NCBI GenBank assembly: GCA_963702705.1
Contig: CAVPDR010000007.1
Span: 558,001-622,000 of the forward strand
From: VRUE01 sp963702705
GTDB lineage: Bacteria > Actinomycetota > Thermoleophilia > Solirubrobacterales > 70-9
DNA: 64,000 bases
Reading direction: 5' to 3'
Below the pieces are notes generated by a model that was given only the letters and a program-made list of their open reading frames with translations, did no database searches and was not told where the DNA came from. The translations under genes were made by a program, and so were the position numbers. Below are positions 25,027-34,091 of the stretch, piece after piece; positions within the stretch are counted from its first letter, which is position 1; each line of letters begins with the position of its first letter.

Positions 25027-26043
25027 ATGCTGGTCTGGGTCGATTGCACCGCCGCTGCCCACCCGCTTGTCCTGCGGCCGGTGATCGAGCGGCTCGAAGC
25101 GAGGGGGGACGAGGTTTTGGTCACCGCCCGCGAGTACGGCCAGACGCTGGGGATCCTCGATCGGCTCGGCATTCCCTATATGGCTGTCGGCAGCCACGGT
25201 GGCGCCTCGGCGCTGGGCAAGGGCACGGCGCTGGCGGGGCGCTCGGCGAGCCTGGCGCGGCTGGTCTGGCGGCGGCGACCGCAGCTGGCGCTCGCTCATG
25301 GCTCCGTCGACCTCGCCGTCGTCTCCTCGCTTTTCCGCATTCCCTCCGCGCAGATGCAGGACTACGAGTTCGCCGGCTGGCAGCGTCAGATCGCCTTCCG
25401 GGCGGCGCGCAAGGTGCTGATGCCCGACTCGATCCCGCTCGAGCGACTGAAGAAGATCGGTGCCAAGGGGGGCAAGCTGATCCGCTACCCGGGACTCAAG
25501 GAGGAGTACTACCTGGCCGACTTCAGCCCCGACGCGGGCGTCCTCGTTGACCTAGGGCTCGACCGCGAGAAGGTGCTGGTCGTCGTGCGGCCGCCGCCGG
25601 AGACCTCCGAGTACCACGCTCGCAACGACGTCTACGGCGAGGCGATTCGTCACCTCGCCGGATCTCCGGAGGTGCAGGCGGTCGTCATCCCCCGCACCGA
25701 GCGCCAGGCCGACGAGGTGCTGGAAATGGCGGCCGCCAACCTGATCGTGCCCGAGCGGGCGATCGACGCGCAGAGCCTGATCGCCCACGCCGACCTCGTC
25801 GTCAGTGCGGGGGGGACGATGAACCGCGAGGCCGTCGCCCTCGGCACCCCCGTCTTCACCACCTTCGCCGGCCGCATGGGCGGCGTCGACGAGGACCTGA
25901 TTGCGGCCGGGCGCCTGCGCGTCCTCGCCGATCCCGCAGAGCTGCCGCTGCGAAAGCGCGAGTCCGCGCCCGGCGTGCGCAACCCGCGCGATCCCGAACT
26001 CCTCGTCGAAGCCGTGCTCGGGGCTGTCGAGGGCGTCGAGTAG
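25027..26043 (+). CDS. DUF354 family protein (GT-B fold, glycosyltransferase-like)
   Basis: A 338-residue DUF354 protein. The fold resembles GT-B glycosyltransferases or UDP-GlcNAc 2-epimerase: AHPLVLRPVIERLEARGDEVLVTARE in the N-terminal half, IRYPGLKEEYYLADFSPD in the hinge and VVSAGGTMNREAVALGTPVF in the donor-site region. Its reaction is not established; the setting just before a WecA-like gene fits envelope glycan work. The ATG lies 9 nt after TAGAGT (25012-25017). The wecA-like gene follows after 39 nt and may be in the same transcript. Confidence 0.8.
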   Translation: MLVWVDCTAAAHPLVLRPVIERLEARGDEVLVTAREYGQTLGILDRLGIPYMAVGSHGGASALGKGTALAGRSASLARLVWRRRPQLALAHGSVDLAVVSSLFRIPSAQMQDYEFAGWQRQIAFRAARKVLMPDSIPLERLKKIGAKGGKLIRYPGLKEEYYLADFSPDAGVLVDLGLDREKVLVVVRPPPETSEYHARNDVYGEAIRHLAGSPEVQAVVIPRTERQADEVLEMAAANLIVPERAIDAQSLIAHADLVVSAGGTMNREAVALGTPVFTTFAGRMGGVDEDLIAAGRLRVLADPAELPLRKRESAPGVRNPRDPELLVEAVLGAVEGVE

Positions 26044-26082
26044 CCTGGGCACGCTCGCTCTCTCCCGGCGGGCCCCCGCGCT

Positions 26083-27216
26083 ATGGCAGCGACCACCGAC
26101 GCCGTCCTCGCTTTTCTCGTAGCGGCCGCGATCGCCTGGCTGCTGGTTCCCTACGCCGAGCGGCTCGCCTTTCGCATCGGCGCGATCGACATGCCGAAGG
26201 AGCGTGGCCTCCACGACAAGCCGATGCCGCGGCTCTCCGGCCTGGCGATCTTCGCCGGGATCGAGGTGGCGGGCTGGATCTGGCTGCCGAGCGATGGCGA
26301 GAGCCACTCGATCCTGATCGGCGCCGCCGTGATCGCCGCGGTCGGCGTGGTCGACGATGTGCGTGGGCTGCCGGCTCTGCCGAAGCTGCTCGGCCAGATC
26401 GGGGCGGCGCTGATCCCCGTCCTTGCCGGCGTCCGCGTCGACAACCTGACCCTGCCCTTCGTCGGCGGCTTCGAACTGGGTTGGCTTGCCTACCCACTGA
26501 CCGTGCTCGGCATCGTCGCCGTGGTCAACGTGATCAATTTCATCGACGGCGTCGACGGGCTCGCCGCCGGCGTCTGCACGATCGCCGCGATCGCCCTGGC
26601 GGTGATCGCGCTCTCGCTGGAGCGCAACGCCGCCGGCGTCCTGGCCGCATTGACCGCGGGCGGCGCGCTCGGCTTCCTCCGCCATGGCTTCCCGCCCGCC
26701 TCGAGCTTCATGGGCGACACCGGCTCCAACCTGCTCGGCTACCTGCTGGCGACCGCCTCGGTGCAGGGAGCGCTGAAGACCAACGCCGTGGTTGCCCTCG
26801 TCTTCCCCCTGGTCGTGCTGGCGGTGCCGATCCTCGACACCGGCTTCGTCGTCGCCAAGCGGCTCAAGTACCGCCAGCCGATCTACCAGGCCGACACCTG
26901 GCACTTTCACCACCGCATGGCCAACATCGGCTTCTCGCAACGCCGCACGCTGGCCTACCTCTACGGCTGGACCCTGGCCCTGGCGGCTCTCGCCCTCGCC
27001 CTGCGCTTCGTTCCCTACAGCGATAACCACGGCCACTTCAACGCGCTCTGGACCGCGGTGATGGTCGCCTTCGGCCTGCTTGCCGTCGCCACCAGCGTCT
27101 ACCTCGTCTACGTGCTCGAGATCCTCAAGCTGCGTCGTGGCCGGCTCAATCCGGAAACGGGCGAGATCGAAGCGATAACGCTGGAGGAAGCGGAGGAGAG
27201 CCGCCGGGAGACTTAG
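26083..27216 (+). CDS. Undecaprenyl-phosphate GlcNAc-1-phosphate transferase (WecA/TagO/MraY family)
   Basis: A 377-residue polyprenyl-phosphate sugar-1-phosphate transferase with about eleven hydrophobic helices. The active-site loops are seen in order: GVVDDVRGL (DDxxD-like), NFIDGVDGLAAG, FMGDTGSN and WHFHHRMANIGF (the HxHH motif typical of WecA/TagO rather than MraY). It moves a sugar-1-phosphate from a UDP-sugar to undecaprenyl phosphate and so starts wall polymer or arabinogalactan-like glycan assembly. Its place just before the atp operon equals that of rfe (wecA) in mycobacteria. A charged C-terminal tail (residues about 350-377) is cytosolic. Confidence 0.92.
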   Translation: MAATTDAVLAFLVAAAIAWLLVPYAERLAFRIGAIDMPKERGLHDKPMPRLSGLAIFAGIEVAGWIWLPSDGESHSILIGAAVIAAVGVVDDVRGLPALPKLLGQIGAALIPVLAGVRVDNLTLPFVGGFELGWLAYPLTVLGIVAVVNVINFIDGVDGLAAGVCTIAAIALAVIALSLERNAAGVLAALTAGGALGFLRHGFPPASSFMGDTGSNLLGYLLATASVQGALKTNAVVALVFPLVVLAVPILDTGFVVAKRLKYRQPIYQADTWHFHHRMANIGFSQRRTLAYLYGWTLALAALALALRFVPYSDNHGHFNALWTAVMVAFGLLAVATSVYLVYVLEILKLRRGRLNPETGEIEAITLEEAEESRRET

Positions 27217-27277
27217 TAACAGGTTGTAACAAGCCTCACGAACTGGCTCTAGAAAGCGGATCGTCGGCCCTTTCGGA

Positions 27278-27316
27278 TATAGTCGCTCGTCCGCCCGCCT
27301 TCAACAGAGACGGGCG
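27278..27316 (+). promoter_or_regulatory. atp operon promoter and leader hairpin
   Basis: TATAGT (27278-27283) is a likely -10. Downstream, CGCCCG (27292-27297) and CGGGCG (27311-27316) form a hairpin followed by AATTTT and then the atpI ATG at 27323. The hairpin plus T-run looks like a small attenuator or a fold over the start. No clear -35 or ribosome site is visible. Confidence 0.5.
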
Positions 27317-27322
27317 AATTTT

Positions 27323-27700
27323 ATGTCTCCTCCCAAGTACGTCGACCTTCTGGTCCTTGCCGCCGCCCTCGCCGTGTTTTTGCTCGGCGGCCTGCCGATG
27401 CTCGGATTTGCCGCCGGTGCGGGGGTTTGGCTAGTTCAGCGCGGCATCCAGATTCTCGCCGAGCGCCTCGCCAACAAGGAACTGGCCGCCGGCAACCGCC
27501 AGCGGGCGATGGCGACGGTTGGCGTCTCCACCCTTGGTCGCGTGGGACTGATGGCGATCGCGGTGCTGCTCGCGGGCATCGTCGAACGTGAGGCCGGCCT
27601 TACGTCAGCGATCCTGGTCCTCGTCCTCTTCACCGTCTCCTTCGCCGCCCAGGGGATCGCCCATCTCTTCAACGAAGGCCCGGAGGTGGGCAAGGCATGA
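27323..27700 (+). CDS. atpI: ATP synthase protein I-like small membrane protein
   Basis: A 125-residue membrane protein with four hydrophobic segments. Sequence similarity to AtpI is weak, but it is the first gene of the ATP synthase operon, of the right size and shape, and overlaps atpB (ATGA). AtpI helps assemble the c-ring and may help import Mg. The call rests mainly on position. Confidence 0.7.
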   Translation: MSPPKYVDLLVLAAALAVFLLGGLPMLGFAAGAGVWLVQRGIQILAERLANKELAAGNRQRAMATVGVSTLGRVGLMAIAVLLAGIVEREAGLTSAILVLVLFTVSFAAQGIAHLFNEGPEVGKA

Positions 27701-28605
27701 AGACCAAGACCAAGGTCTTCATCGGGCTCGGCGTCTACTTCGCGATCGCGATCCTGATGCTGCTGATCTTCCCTAGCAGCGGCAAAAACGAAGCCTTTCA
27801 GCCGCAGAACGAGTTCAAGCTCGAACCGTGGATCACGCTCGAACTGGGCGGCATCGACCTCAGCATCAACAAGGCGGTGCTCTACCTCGTGCTGGCCAGC
27901 GCCCTGACGATCTTCGTCATGGTCTGGATCTCGCGCCGCATGCAGCAGAAACCGAACCGGGTGCAGACCGCGATCGAGGTCGCCTACGACCTGACCAAGA
28001 ACAACATCACCGGCGGCAACCTCGACACGGCGACAGCCGCCCGCTGGTTCCCCTTCCTCGCCGCCCTCTTCTTCTGGATCTGGTTCTCGAACATGATCGG
28101 CTTTCTGCCGCTGCCGACCAACACCGAGCACACCGTCAGCGTCTTCGGGCTCGAAATCCCCTCCTTCGCGATCTACGCGGCCACCGCCAACCTCTCGATC
28201 CCGCTGGTCCTGACCCTCGTCGTCTGGATCTCCTACCACGTCGAAGGCATCCGGGCCAAGGGGCTCTTCAAGTACCTCGCCAGCTGGCTGCCCCCCGGCC
28301 TGGAGGACATGAACCCGCTGGCCAAGGGCTTCATCTTCGTGATCGAGGCGATCTCGCACTTCGCCCGCCTGATCTCGCTCTCAGTGCGACTCTTCGCCAA
28401 CATCCTCGCCGGCCACCTGCTGTTGCTGTTCATGGGCGGCGGGCTCGCCGTGCTGCTCGGCATCGCCGCGCTCGGTGCCCTCACCTTCCCGCTGGCCTTC
28501 TTCTTCTTCATCCTCGAGGTCGGCCTTATCGCCACCCTGCAGGCTTTTATCTTCTCGACTCTTACCGCTATCTACCTCGGCGGAGCCACCTCCGCCAGCC
28601 ATTAG
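27697..28605 (+). CDS. atpB: ATP synthase Fo subunit a
   Basis: A 302-residue subunit a. The essential arginine is in SLSVRLFANILAGH, in the helix facing the c-ring; the last helices (EVGLIATLQAFIFSTLTAIYL) are typical. It forms the proton half-channels. The N-terminal 90 residues include an extra hydrophobic segment and a periplasmic stretch. Its ATG overlaps the atpI stop, and the atpE ribosome site AAAAGGAG follows its own stop. Confidence 0.96.
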   Translation: MKTKTKVFIGLGVYFAIAILMLLIFPSSGKNEAFQPQNEFKLEPWITLELGGIDLSINKAVLYLVLASALTIFVMVWISRRMQQKPNRVQTAIEVAYDLTKNNITGGNLDTATAARWFPFLAALFFWIWFSNMIGFLPLPTNTEHTVSVFGLEIPSFAIYAATANLSIPLVLTLVVWISYHVEGIRAKGLFKYLASWLPPGLEDMNPLAKGFIFVIEAISHFARLISLSVRLFANILAGHLLLLFMGGGLAVLLGIAALGALTFPLAFFFFILEVGLIATLQAFIFSTLTAIYLGGATSASH

Positions 28606-28624
28606 AAAAGGAGCGCTACCTCAA

Positions 28625-28891
28625 ATGGATCTGTCCCCAGTTGCCGCCGCGATTTCCGACGAAGGGATCGAATCGGCCGGTAAGGCGATCGCCCTCGGCG
28701 TCGGTGCCGGCCTTGGTTCGATCGGCGCCGGCATCGGCATCGGCATCATCTTCGGCAAGGAGATCGAGTCGGTTGCCCGCCAGCCCGAGATGAAAGACGA
28801 GCTGCAGAGCATCCGTTGGCTCGGCTTCGCGCTTACCGAGGCCGTCGCCTTCTACACCTTCATCTTCGGCCTGATCGCCTTCTTCCTCTAG
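28625..28891 (+). CDS. atpE: ATP synthase Fo subunit c
   Basis: An 88-residue proteolipid with two transmembrane hairpin helices. The first is glycine-rich (GVGAGLGSIGAGIGIGIIFG), the loop is RQPEM, and the second carries the proton-binding Glu in WLGFALTEAVAFY. The Gln that marks Na-binding c subunits is absent from helix 1, so proton coupling is expected. ATG 28625 is the start that gives the normal length. Confidence 0.97.
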   Translation: MDLSPVAAAISDEGIESAGKAIALGVGAGLGSIGAGIGIGIIFGKEIESVARQPEMKDELQSIRWLGFALTEAVAFYTFIFGLIAFFL

Positions 28892-28895
28892 GTCG

Positions 28896-29486
28896 ATGAT
28901 CGGCGTTCTCGGCTACATATCCGCGCTCCCGCTTGCCGCTGAGAGCGGCGGAGAAGAAGGCGGCAGCTTCCTGGTCTCACCGGGCCTCGGCCTGATGATC
29001 TGGACGCTGGTCCTCTTCCTCTTCACGATGTGGGTGCTGAGCAAGGTCGCCTTCCCGAAGATCCAGGAGGCACTGGATAAGCGCGCCAGGACGATCAGCG
29101 AGTCGATCGAGGCTGCCGAACGCCAGCGCAAGGAGTCCGACGAGCTGCTCGCCGAGTACCGCGGGCGCCTCGAGGAGGCCCGCGAGCAGGCCGACGACAT
29201 CATGGCCCGCGCTCGCAAGGCGGCCGAAACCGCCGAGGCCGAGGCGAAGAGCGCCGGCAAGGAGAGGGGCGAGGAGCTGGTCGCGGCCGCGCAGCGCGAA
29301 ATCGACGCGGCGACCCGGCGCTCGCTCGACCAGATTCGCAAGGAGGTCGCCGACCTCACCGTGCTGGCGACCGAGAAGGTCACCCGCAAGTCGCTCAGCG
29401 AGGACGACCAGCGCCGCCTGGTCGAGGAGGCGCTGAGCGAGGTCGACTTCACCGCCCTTTCCGGCGCGGAGGAGTCGCGTAACTGA
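28896..29486 (+). CDS. atpF: ATP synthase Fo subunit b
   Basis: A 196-residue subunit b. One membrane helix (about residues 30-50) is followed by a long charged coiled coil (KIQEALDKRARTISESIEAA and on), the peripheral stalk. There are about 25 residues before the membrane helix, longer than in E. coli. Its stop TGA shares one base with the atpH ATG. Confidence 0.95.
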   Translation: MIGVLGYISALPLAAESGGEEGGSFLVSPGLGLMIWTLVLFLFTMWVLSKVAFPKIQEALDKRARTISESIEAAERQRKESDELLAEYRGRLEEAREQADDIMARARKAAETAEAEAKSAGKERGEELVAAAQREIDAATRRSLDQIRKEVADLTVLATEKVTRKSLSEDDQRRLVEEALSEVDFTALSGAEESRN

Positions 29487-30022
29487 TGCAGGAAGCAGCT
29501 CGCGTATACGCCGGGGCCCTCTTCGATGTGGCCAAGGACAAGGGCAAGCTCGACGCGATTCGCGACGAGCTGGCCCAGTTCGTCGACGCCGTCGACGGCA
29601 ATCGCGAGCTGCAGGTCTTCTTCTTCAGTCCCTACTTCTCCTCAGCGGAGAAGGTCGCGGGCCTGGTGCGCGCCGTCAGCGAGGCAAACAAGGAGCTGCT
29701 CAACTTCCTCGAGTTGCTGATCGAGAAGCAGCGGATGCCGGAGATCTTCCGCATTCGCCGCCAGCTCGACGAGCTTTGGAAGCAGGAGAACCGGCGCATC
29801 GATGTGACCGTGACCAGTGCGGTCACGCTGGAGCCGGCGGTGGTCGAGAAGGTCGGCGAGGAGATTGAGCGACAGACCGGCCAGAAGGTCGATCTGTCGA
29901 GCCGTGTCGACGCCGAGATCCTCGGCGGCATCGTCTTGCAGGTCGGCAACAAGGTGCTCGACGCGAGCATCCGCAGTCGCTTGGAGAAACTTCGAAAGAG
30001 CGTCGCTCAAGCGGCGCATTAG
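29486..30022 (+). CDS. atpH: ATP synthase F1 subunit delta
   Basis: A 178-residue delta subunit, which ties the peripheral stalk to the F1 head. It starts ARVYAGALFDVAKDKGKLD and ends with the conserved DAEILGGIVLQVGNKVLDASI. It overlaps atpF by one base. It is a separate protein here, not fused to b as in mycobacteria, which separates this organism from the Mycobacteriales. Confidence 0.95.
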   Translation: MQEAARVYAGALFDVAKDKGKLDAIRDELAQFVDAVDGNRELQVFFFSPYFSSAEKVAGLVRAVSEANKELLNFLELLIEKQRMPEIFRIRRQLDELWKQENRRIDVTVTSAVTLEPAVVEKVGEEIERQTGQKVDLSSRVDAEILGGIVLQVGNKVLDASIRSRLEKLRKSVAQAAH

Positions 30023-30041
30023 GGGGCATTCAAAAAAAACC

Positions 30042-31685
30042 ATGGACATCAAGCCCGACGAGATCGCAAGCATCCTCCGCGAGAGGATCGAGGGACTGGA
30101 CACGGAATCGGCTGACCTTGCGGAGGTCGGCACCGTGCTCTCCGTCGCCGACGGGATCGCTCGCATCCACGGCCTCGACAACTGCATGGCGCTGGAGATG
30201 CTCGACCTGCCGCACGGGGTCACCGGCCTGGCGCTCAACCTCGAGGAGGACAACGTCGGCGCCGTCCTCTTCGGCGAGTGGGACAGGGTCGTCGAGGGCG
30301 ACACGGTCAAGCGCACCGGCCACCTGCTGCGGATCCCGGTCGGTGACGAGTTGCTCGGCCGCATGGTCGACCCGCTCGGTCGCCCGCTCGACGATGCCGG
30401 CGAGGTCGCCACGACGCAGACCCGCCCGGCCGAGTTCAAGGCTCCCGGCGTGGTCCAGCGCCAGCCGGTGACCGAACCGGTGCAGACCGGCCTGATGTCG
30501 ATCGACGGCATGATCCCGATCGGCCGCGGCCAGCGAGAGCTGATCATCGGCGATCGCCAGACCGGCAAGACCGCGATCGCGATCGACACGATCATCAACA
30601 ACCGCGACAAGGACATGATCTGCATCTACGTCGCGATCGGCCAGAAGATGTCGACGGTCGTCCAGCTCAAGCAGGTGCTGGAGGAGAACGGCGCGATGGA
30701 GAACACGATCATCGTCGCCGCCCCCGCCGACGAGGCCGCCCCGATCAAGTTCATCGCCCCCTACGCCGGTTGCGCGATGGGCGAGCACTTCCTCTACAAC
30801 GGCAAGGCCGCGCTCTGCGTCTACGACGACCTGACCAAGCACGCCTACGCCTACCGCCAGATGTCGCTGCTGCTGCGACGGCCGCCAGGGCGCGAGGCCT
30901 ACCCGGGCGACGTCTTCTACCTGCACTCCCGCCTCCTGGAGCGGGCGGTCAAGCTCAACGACGACCTCGGCGGCGGCTCGCTGACGGCGCTGCCGATCAT
31001 CGAGACCCAGGCCTCCGACGTCTCCGCCTACATCCCGACCAACGTGATCTCGATCACCGACGGTCAGATCTTCCTCGAGTCCGACCTCTTCTACTCGGGC
31101 GTTCGCCCGGCGATCAACGTCGGCATCTCGGTCTCGCGGGTGGGCGGCAACGCGCAGACCAAGGCGATGAAGAAGGTCGCCGGCAAGCTTCGCCTCGACC
31201 TCTCCCAGTATCGCGACCTTGAGGCCTTCGCCCAGTTCGGCTCCGAGCTCGATCCCGAGACCCAGAAGACGTTGAACCGCGGCGAACGGCTGGTCGAGCT
31301 GCTCAAGCAAAAGGAGCGCGAGCCGCTCGGCGTCGCCGACCAGGTGGCGGCAATCTACTCGGGCACCGGCGGCTACCTCGACCGGATCGCCACCGACCGC
31401 GTCGGCGAGTTCCTCGGCGACCTGAAAATTCGCCTCCACTCCGAGAAGGCCGACCTGCTGAAGCGGATCGCCGATACCGGCAAGCTCGAGGAGGCCGACG
31501 AGGAGGAGCTGGGCAAGGCAATTGGCGAGTTCGTCGACGACTTCGGCCCTGACTTCGACGAGCACGGCGACCCGCTTGAGAAGGGCGAGTCCGACCGGGT
31601 CAAGTCCGAGGAGGAGCGCGCCAAGCCCAGTCGCACCGCCGAAGCCGAGGCTTCCGAGAGCGAGAAGGAGGCGACCCCGGCCTAG
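30042..31685 (+). CDS. atpA: ATP synthase F1 subunit alpha
   Basis: A 547-residue alpha subunit. The P-loop is GDRQTGKTAIA (about residues 170-180), followed by the usual YVAIGQKMSTV and the signature PAINVGISVSRVGG. After the normal end it carries about 35 extra acidic and lysine-rich residues (ESDRVKSEEERAKPSRTAEA and on), a tail not needed for the core fold. The leader between atpH and this ATG has a run of eight A (30032-30039) and only a distant GGGGG, so translation may depend on the A-rich stretch or on coupling. Confidence 0.97.
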   Translation: MDIKPDEIASILRERIEGLDTESADLAEVGTVLSVADGIARIHGLDNCMALEMLDLPHGVTGLALNLEEDNVGAVLFGEWDRVVEGDTVKRTGHLLRIPVGDELLGRMVDPLGRPLDDAGEVATTQTRPAEFKAPGVVQRQPVTEPVQTGLMSIDGMIPIGRGQRELIIGDRQTGKTAIAIDTIINNRDKDMICIYVAIGQKMSTVVQLKQVLEENGAMENTIIVAAPADEAAPIKFIAPYAGCAMGEHFLYNGKAALCVYDDLTKHAYAYRQMSLLLRRPPGREAYPGDVFYLHSRLLERAVKLNDDLGGGSLTALPIIETQASDVSAYIPTNVISITDGQIFLESDLFYSGVRPAINVGISVSRVGGNAQTKAMKKVAGKLRLDLSQYRDLEAFAQFGSELDPETQKTLNRGERLVELLKQKEREPLGVADQVAAIYSGTGGYLDRIATDRVGEFLGDLKIRLHSEKADLLKRIADTGKLEEADEEELGKAIGEFVDDFGPDFDEHGDPLEKGESDRVKSEEERAKPSRTAEAEASESEKEATPA

Positions 31686-31709
31686 CTCGCAGCTAGTCGG
31701 TACCCGCCC

Positions 31710-32630
31710 ATGGCCACCCAGAAGGACGTCAAGAATCGCATTGCGTCGATCAAGAACATCAACAAGATCACGCGGGCGATGGAGATGGTTGCCGCGGCGC
31801 GCCTGCGCCGGGCCGAGCAGCGGATCGAGCAGCTGCGGCCCTATGCCCAGTCGATGCGCAAGCTCACCCGCCGCGCCGCCGAGCAGGCCGGCGGCCTTCC
31901 GCGCGTGCCGGTGCTGGAAGAGCACGAGAGCGAGAAGCGGGTCGGCGTGATCCTGATCACCGGCGACCGCGGTCTCGCCGGTGCCTTCAACACCAACATC
32001 ATCCGCGACGGCCTGCGGCTCAAGGGCGAGCTGAAGGAGCAGGGCAAGGAGGCCGTCTTCTCGGCCGTCGGCCGCAAGGGCGTCGGCGCGCTCACCTTCC
32101 GCAAAGAGGAACCCCGCACTTCGTACGTCGGCTTCACCGATCGGCCGGGCTTCGCCAATGCACGCGAGATCGGCGAGGAGTTGACCGCCCGCTACGTCGA
32201 CGGCGAGCTCGACCGGGTCGAGCTCGTCTACAACCACTACGTCTCGCCGCTGACCCAGCACGTCTGGCGCCAGACCCTGCTGCCGCTGCAGCGGGCGGAG
32301 GTGATCGGCGAGGGCGTCGGCGAGGAGGAAGTGGAGGCCGAGGAGACCGAGATCGAGAAGGCGCACAACCAGTCGATCTCCGAGTACGAGCCCGACGCGG
32401 AGGAGCTTCTCGCTCGGCTGATTCCCGAGTACGTGAACATCTCCGTCTACCGGGCGCTGCTCGAGTCGGCCGCCTCGGAGCTGGGGGCGCGGATGACCGC
32501 GATGCGCAGTGCCGCTGAGAACGCTGAAGAAATGATGGGCGATCTGACCCTGGAGATGAACCGGGTCAGGCAGGCCGAGATCACCCAGGAGATCCTCGAG
32601 GTCGTCGCCGGCGCCGAGGCGCTTGGATAA
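31710..32630 (+). CDS. atpG: ATP synthase F1 subunit gamma
   Basis: A 306-residue gamma subunit, the rotating central stalk. The N-terminal helix KNRIASIKNINKITRAMEMV and the C-terminal helix MTAMRSAAENAEEMM are typical, as is LITGDRGLAGAFN. There is an acidic insertion near residues 205-215 (EGVGEEEVEAEETE). The gene is 24 nt after atpA and 25 nt before atpD. Confidence 0.96.
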   Translation: MATQKDVKNRIASIKNINKITRAMEMVAAARLRRAEQRIEQLRPYAQSMRKLTRRAAEQAGGLPRVPVLEEHESEKRVGVILITGDRGLAGAFNTNIIRDGLRLKGELKEQGKEAVFSAVGRKGVGALTFRKEEPRTSYVGFTDRPGFANAREIGEELTARYVDGELDRVELVYNHYVSPLTQHVWRQTLLPLQRAEVIGEGVGEEEVEAEETEIEKAHNQSISEYEPDAEELLARLIPEYVNISVYRALLESAASELGARMTAMRSAAENAEEMMGDLTLEMNRVRQAEITQEILEVVAGAEALG

Positions 32631-32655
32631 AGCTGAGAATCGAGAAAAGGAACCA

Positions 32656-34083
32656 ATGTCTGAGAGCAACGGAGCAAACGTAGGGCGAGTCGAGCAGGTC
32701 ACCGGCGTCGTCGTCGACGCGGTCTTCCCGGACAAGCTGCCGGAGATCTACTCGGCGGTGAAGATCCAGATGACCGGCGACGCCGACAACGAGGCGACCG
32801 AACTGGTCTGCGAGGTGCAGCAGCACCTCGGCGACGACCGGGTCCGCACGGTGGCGATGGACGCGACCGACGGCCTGCAGCGCGGCGACAAGGTAATCGA
32901 CACCGGCGGACCGATCACGGTCCCGGTCGGCGACGCCACCCTCGGCCGCATCTTCAACCTGCTCGGCGAGCCGATCGACCTCGGCGAGCCGGTGCAGACC
33001 GAGGAGCGCTGGCCGATCCATCGCTCGGCACCCGCGGCCTCCGACCTCGCTCCGACCCAGGAGATCCTCGAGACGGGGATCAAGGTGATCGACCTGCTCG
33101 CGCCCTACGCCAAGGGCGGCAAGGTTGGGCTCTTCGGCGGTGCCGGCGTCGGCAAGACCGTGCTGATCCAGGAGCTGATCCGCTCGATCGGCGAAGAGCA
33201 CGAAGGCCTCTCGGCTTTCTGCGGCGTCGGCGAGCGCTCGCGCGAGGGCAACGACCTCTGGCTCGAGATGAAGGAGTCCGGCGTCATCGACAAGACGATG
33301 CTCGTCTTCGGCCAGATGAACGAGCCCCCCGGGGCCCGTCTCCGCGTCGCCCTTTCCGGCCTGACGATGGCCGAATACTTCCGCGAGCAGGGCGGCCAGG
33401 ACGTGCTGCTCTTCATCGACAACATCTTTCGCTTCGTCCAGGCGGGCTCCGAGGTCTCGGCCCTGCTCGGACGCATGCCCTCCGCCGTCGGCTACCAGCC
33501 GACGCTGGAGACCGAGATGGGCGAACTGCAGGAGCGGATCACCTCGACCGAGCGCGGCTCGGTGACCTCGGTGCAGGCGATCTACGTCCCCGCCGACGAC
33601 CTCACCGACCCGGCGCCGGCCTCGGTGTTCGCCCACCTCAACGCGACCACGACCCTGTCCCGGGCGATCTCGGAGAAGGGGATCTACCCGGCGGTCGACC
33701 CACTCGACTCGACCTCGACGATCCTCAAGCCCGACGTCGTCGGCGAGGAGCACTACCGCACGGCGACCGAAGTCCAGGAGGTGCTGCAGCGCTACAAGGA
33801 GCTGCAGGACATCATCGCCATCCTCGGCATCGACGAGCTCTCCGACGAGGACAAGCAGACGGTCTCGCGCGCGCGCAAGATCGAGCGCTTCCTCTCGCAG
33901 CCGTTCTTCGTCGCCGAGCAGTTCACCGGTCGCAGTGGCGAGTACGTGCCGGTTGCGGAGACGGTGCGCGGCTTCCGCGAGATCCTTGACGGCGAGCACG
34001 ACGACCTCTCCGAGGGCGCCTTCTACATGAAGGGCGGCATCGACCAGGTCACCGCTGACGCCGGGGCGGCCGCGGCCGCCTAG
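32656..34083 (+). CDS. atpD: ATP synthase F1 subunit beta
   Basis: A 475-residue catalytic beta subunit. P-loop GGAGVGKTV (about residues 161-169), GERSREGNDL, the Walker B strand DVLLFIDNIFRF and the ALSGLTMAEYFR segment are all present. ATG 32656 has AAAGGA upstream; the open frame before it overlaps atpG and is not used. It is the site of ATP synthesis in the operon. Confidence 0.98.
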   Translation: MSESNGANVGRVEQVTGVVVDAVFPDKLPEIYSAVKIQMTGDADNEATELVCEVQQHLGDDRVRTVAMDATDGLQRGDKVIDTGGPITVPVGDATLGRIFNLLGEPIDLGEPVQTEERWPIHRSAPAASDLAPTQEILETGIKVIDLLAPYAKGGKVGLFGGAGVGKTVLIQELIRSIGEEHEGLSAFCGVGERSREGNDLWLEMKESGVIDKTMLVFGQMNEPPGARLRVALSGLTMAEYFREQGGQDVLLFIDNIFRFVQAGSEVSALLGRMPSAVGYQPTLETEMGELQERITSTERGSVTSVQAIYVPADDLTDPAPASVFAHLNATTTLSRAISEKGIYPAVDPLDSTSTILKPDVVGEEHYRTATEVQEVLQRYKELQDIIAILGIDELSDEDKQTVSRARKIERFLSQPFFVAEQFTGRSGEYVPVAETVRGFREILDGEHDDLSEGAFYMKGGIDQVTADAGAAAAA

Positions 34084-34091
34084 GGGAGACG

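Noticed and set aside
30030..32735. A 901-codon open frame on the minus strand across atpA-atpG
   Set aside because: It is the shadow of strongly supported atp genes; its product is low-complexity (Leu, Asp, Arg, Val rich) with no domain, as expected for the antisense of GC-rich coding DNA.
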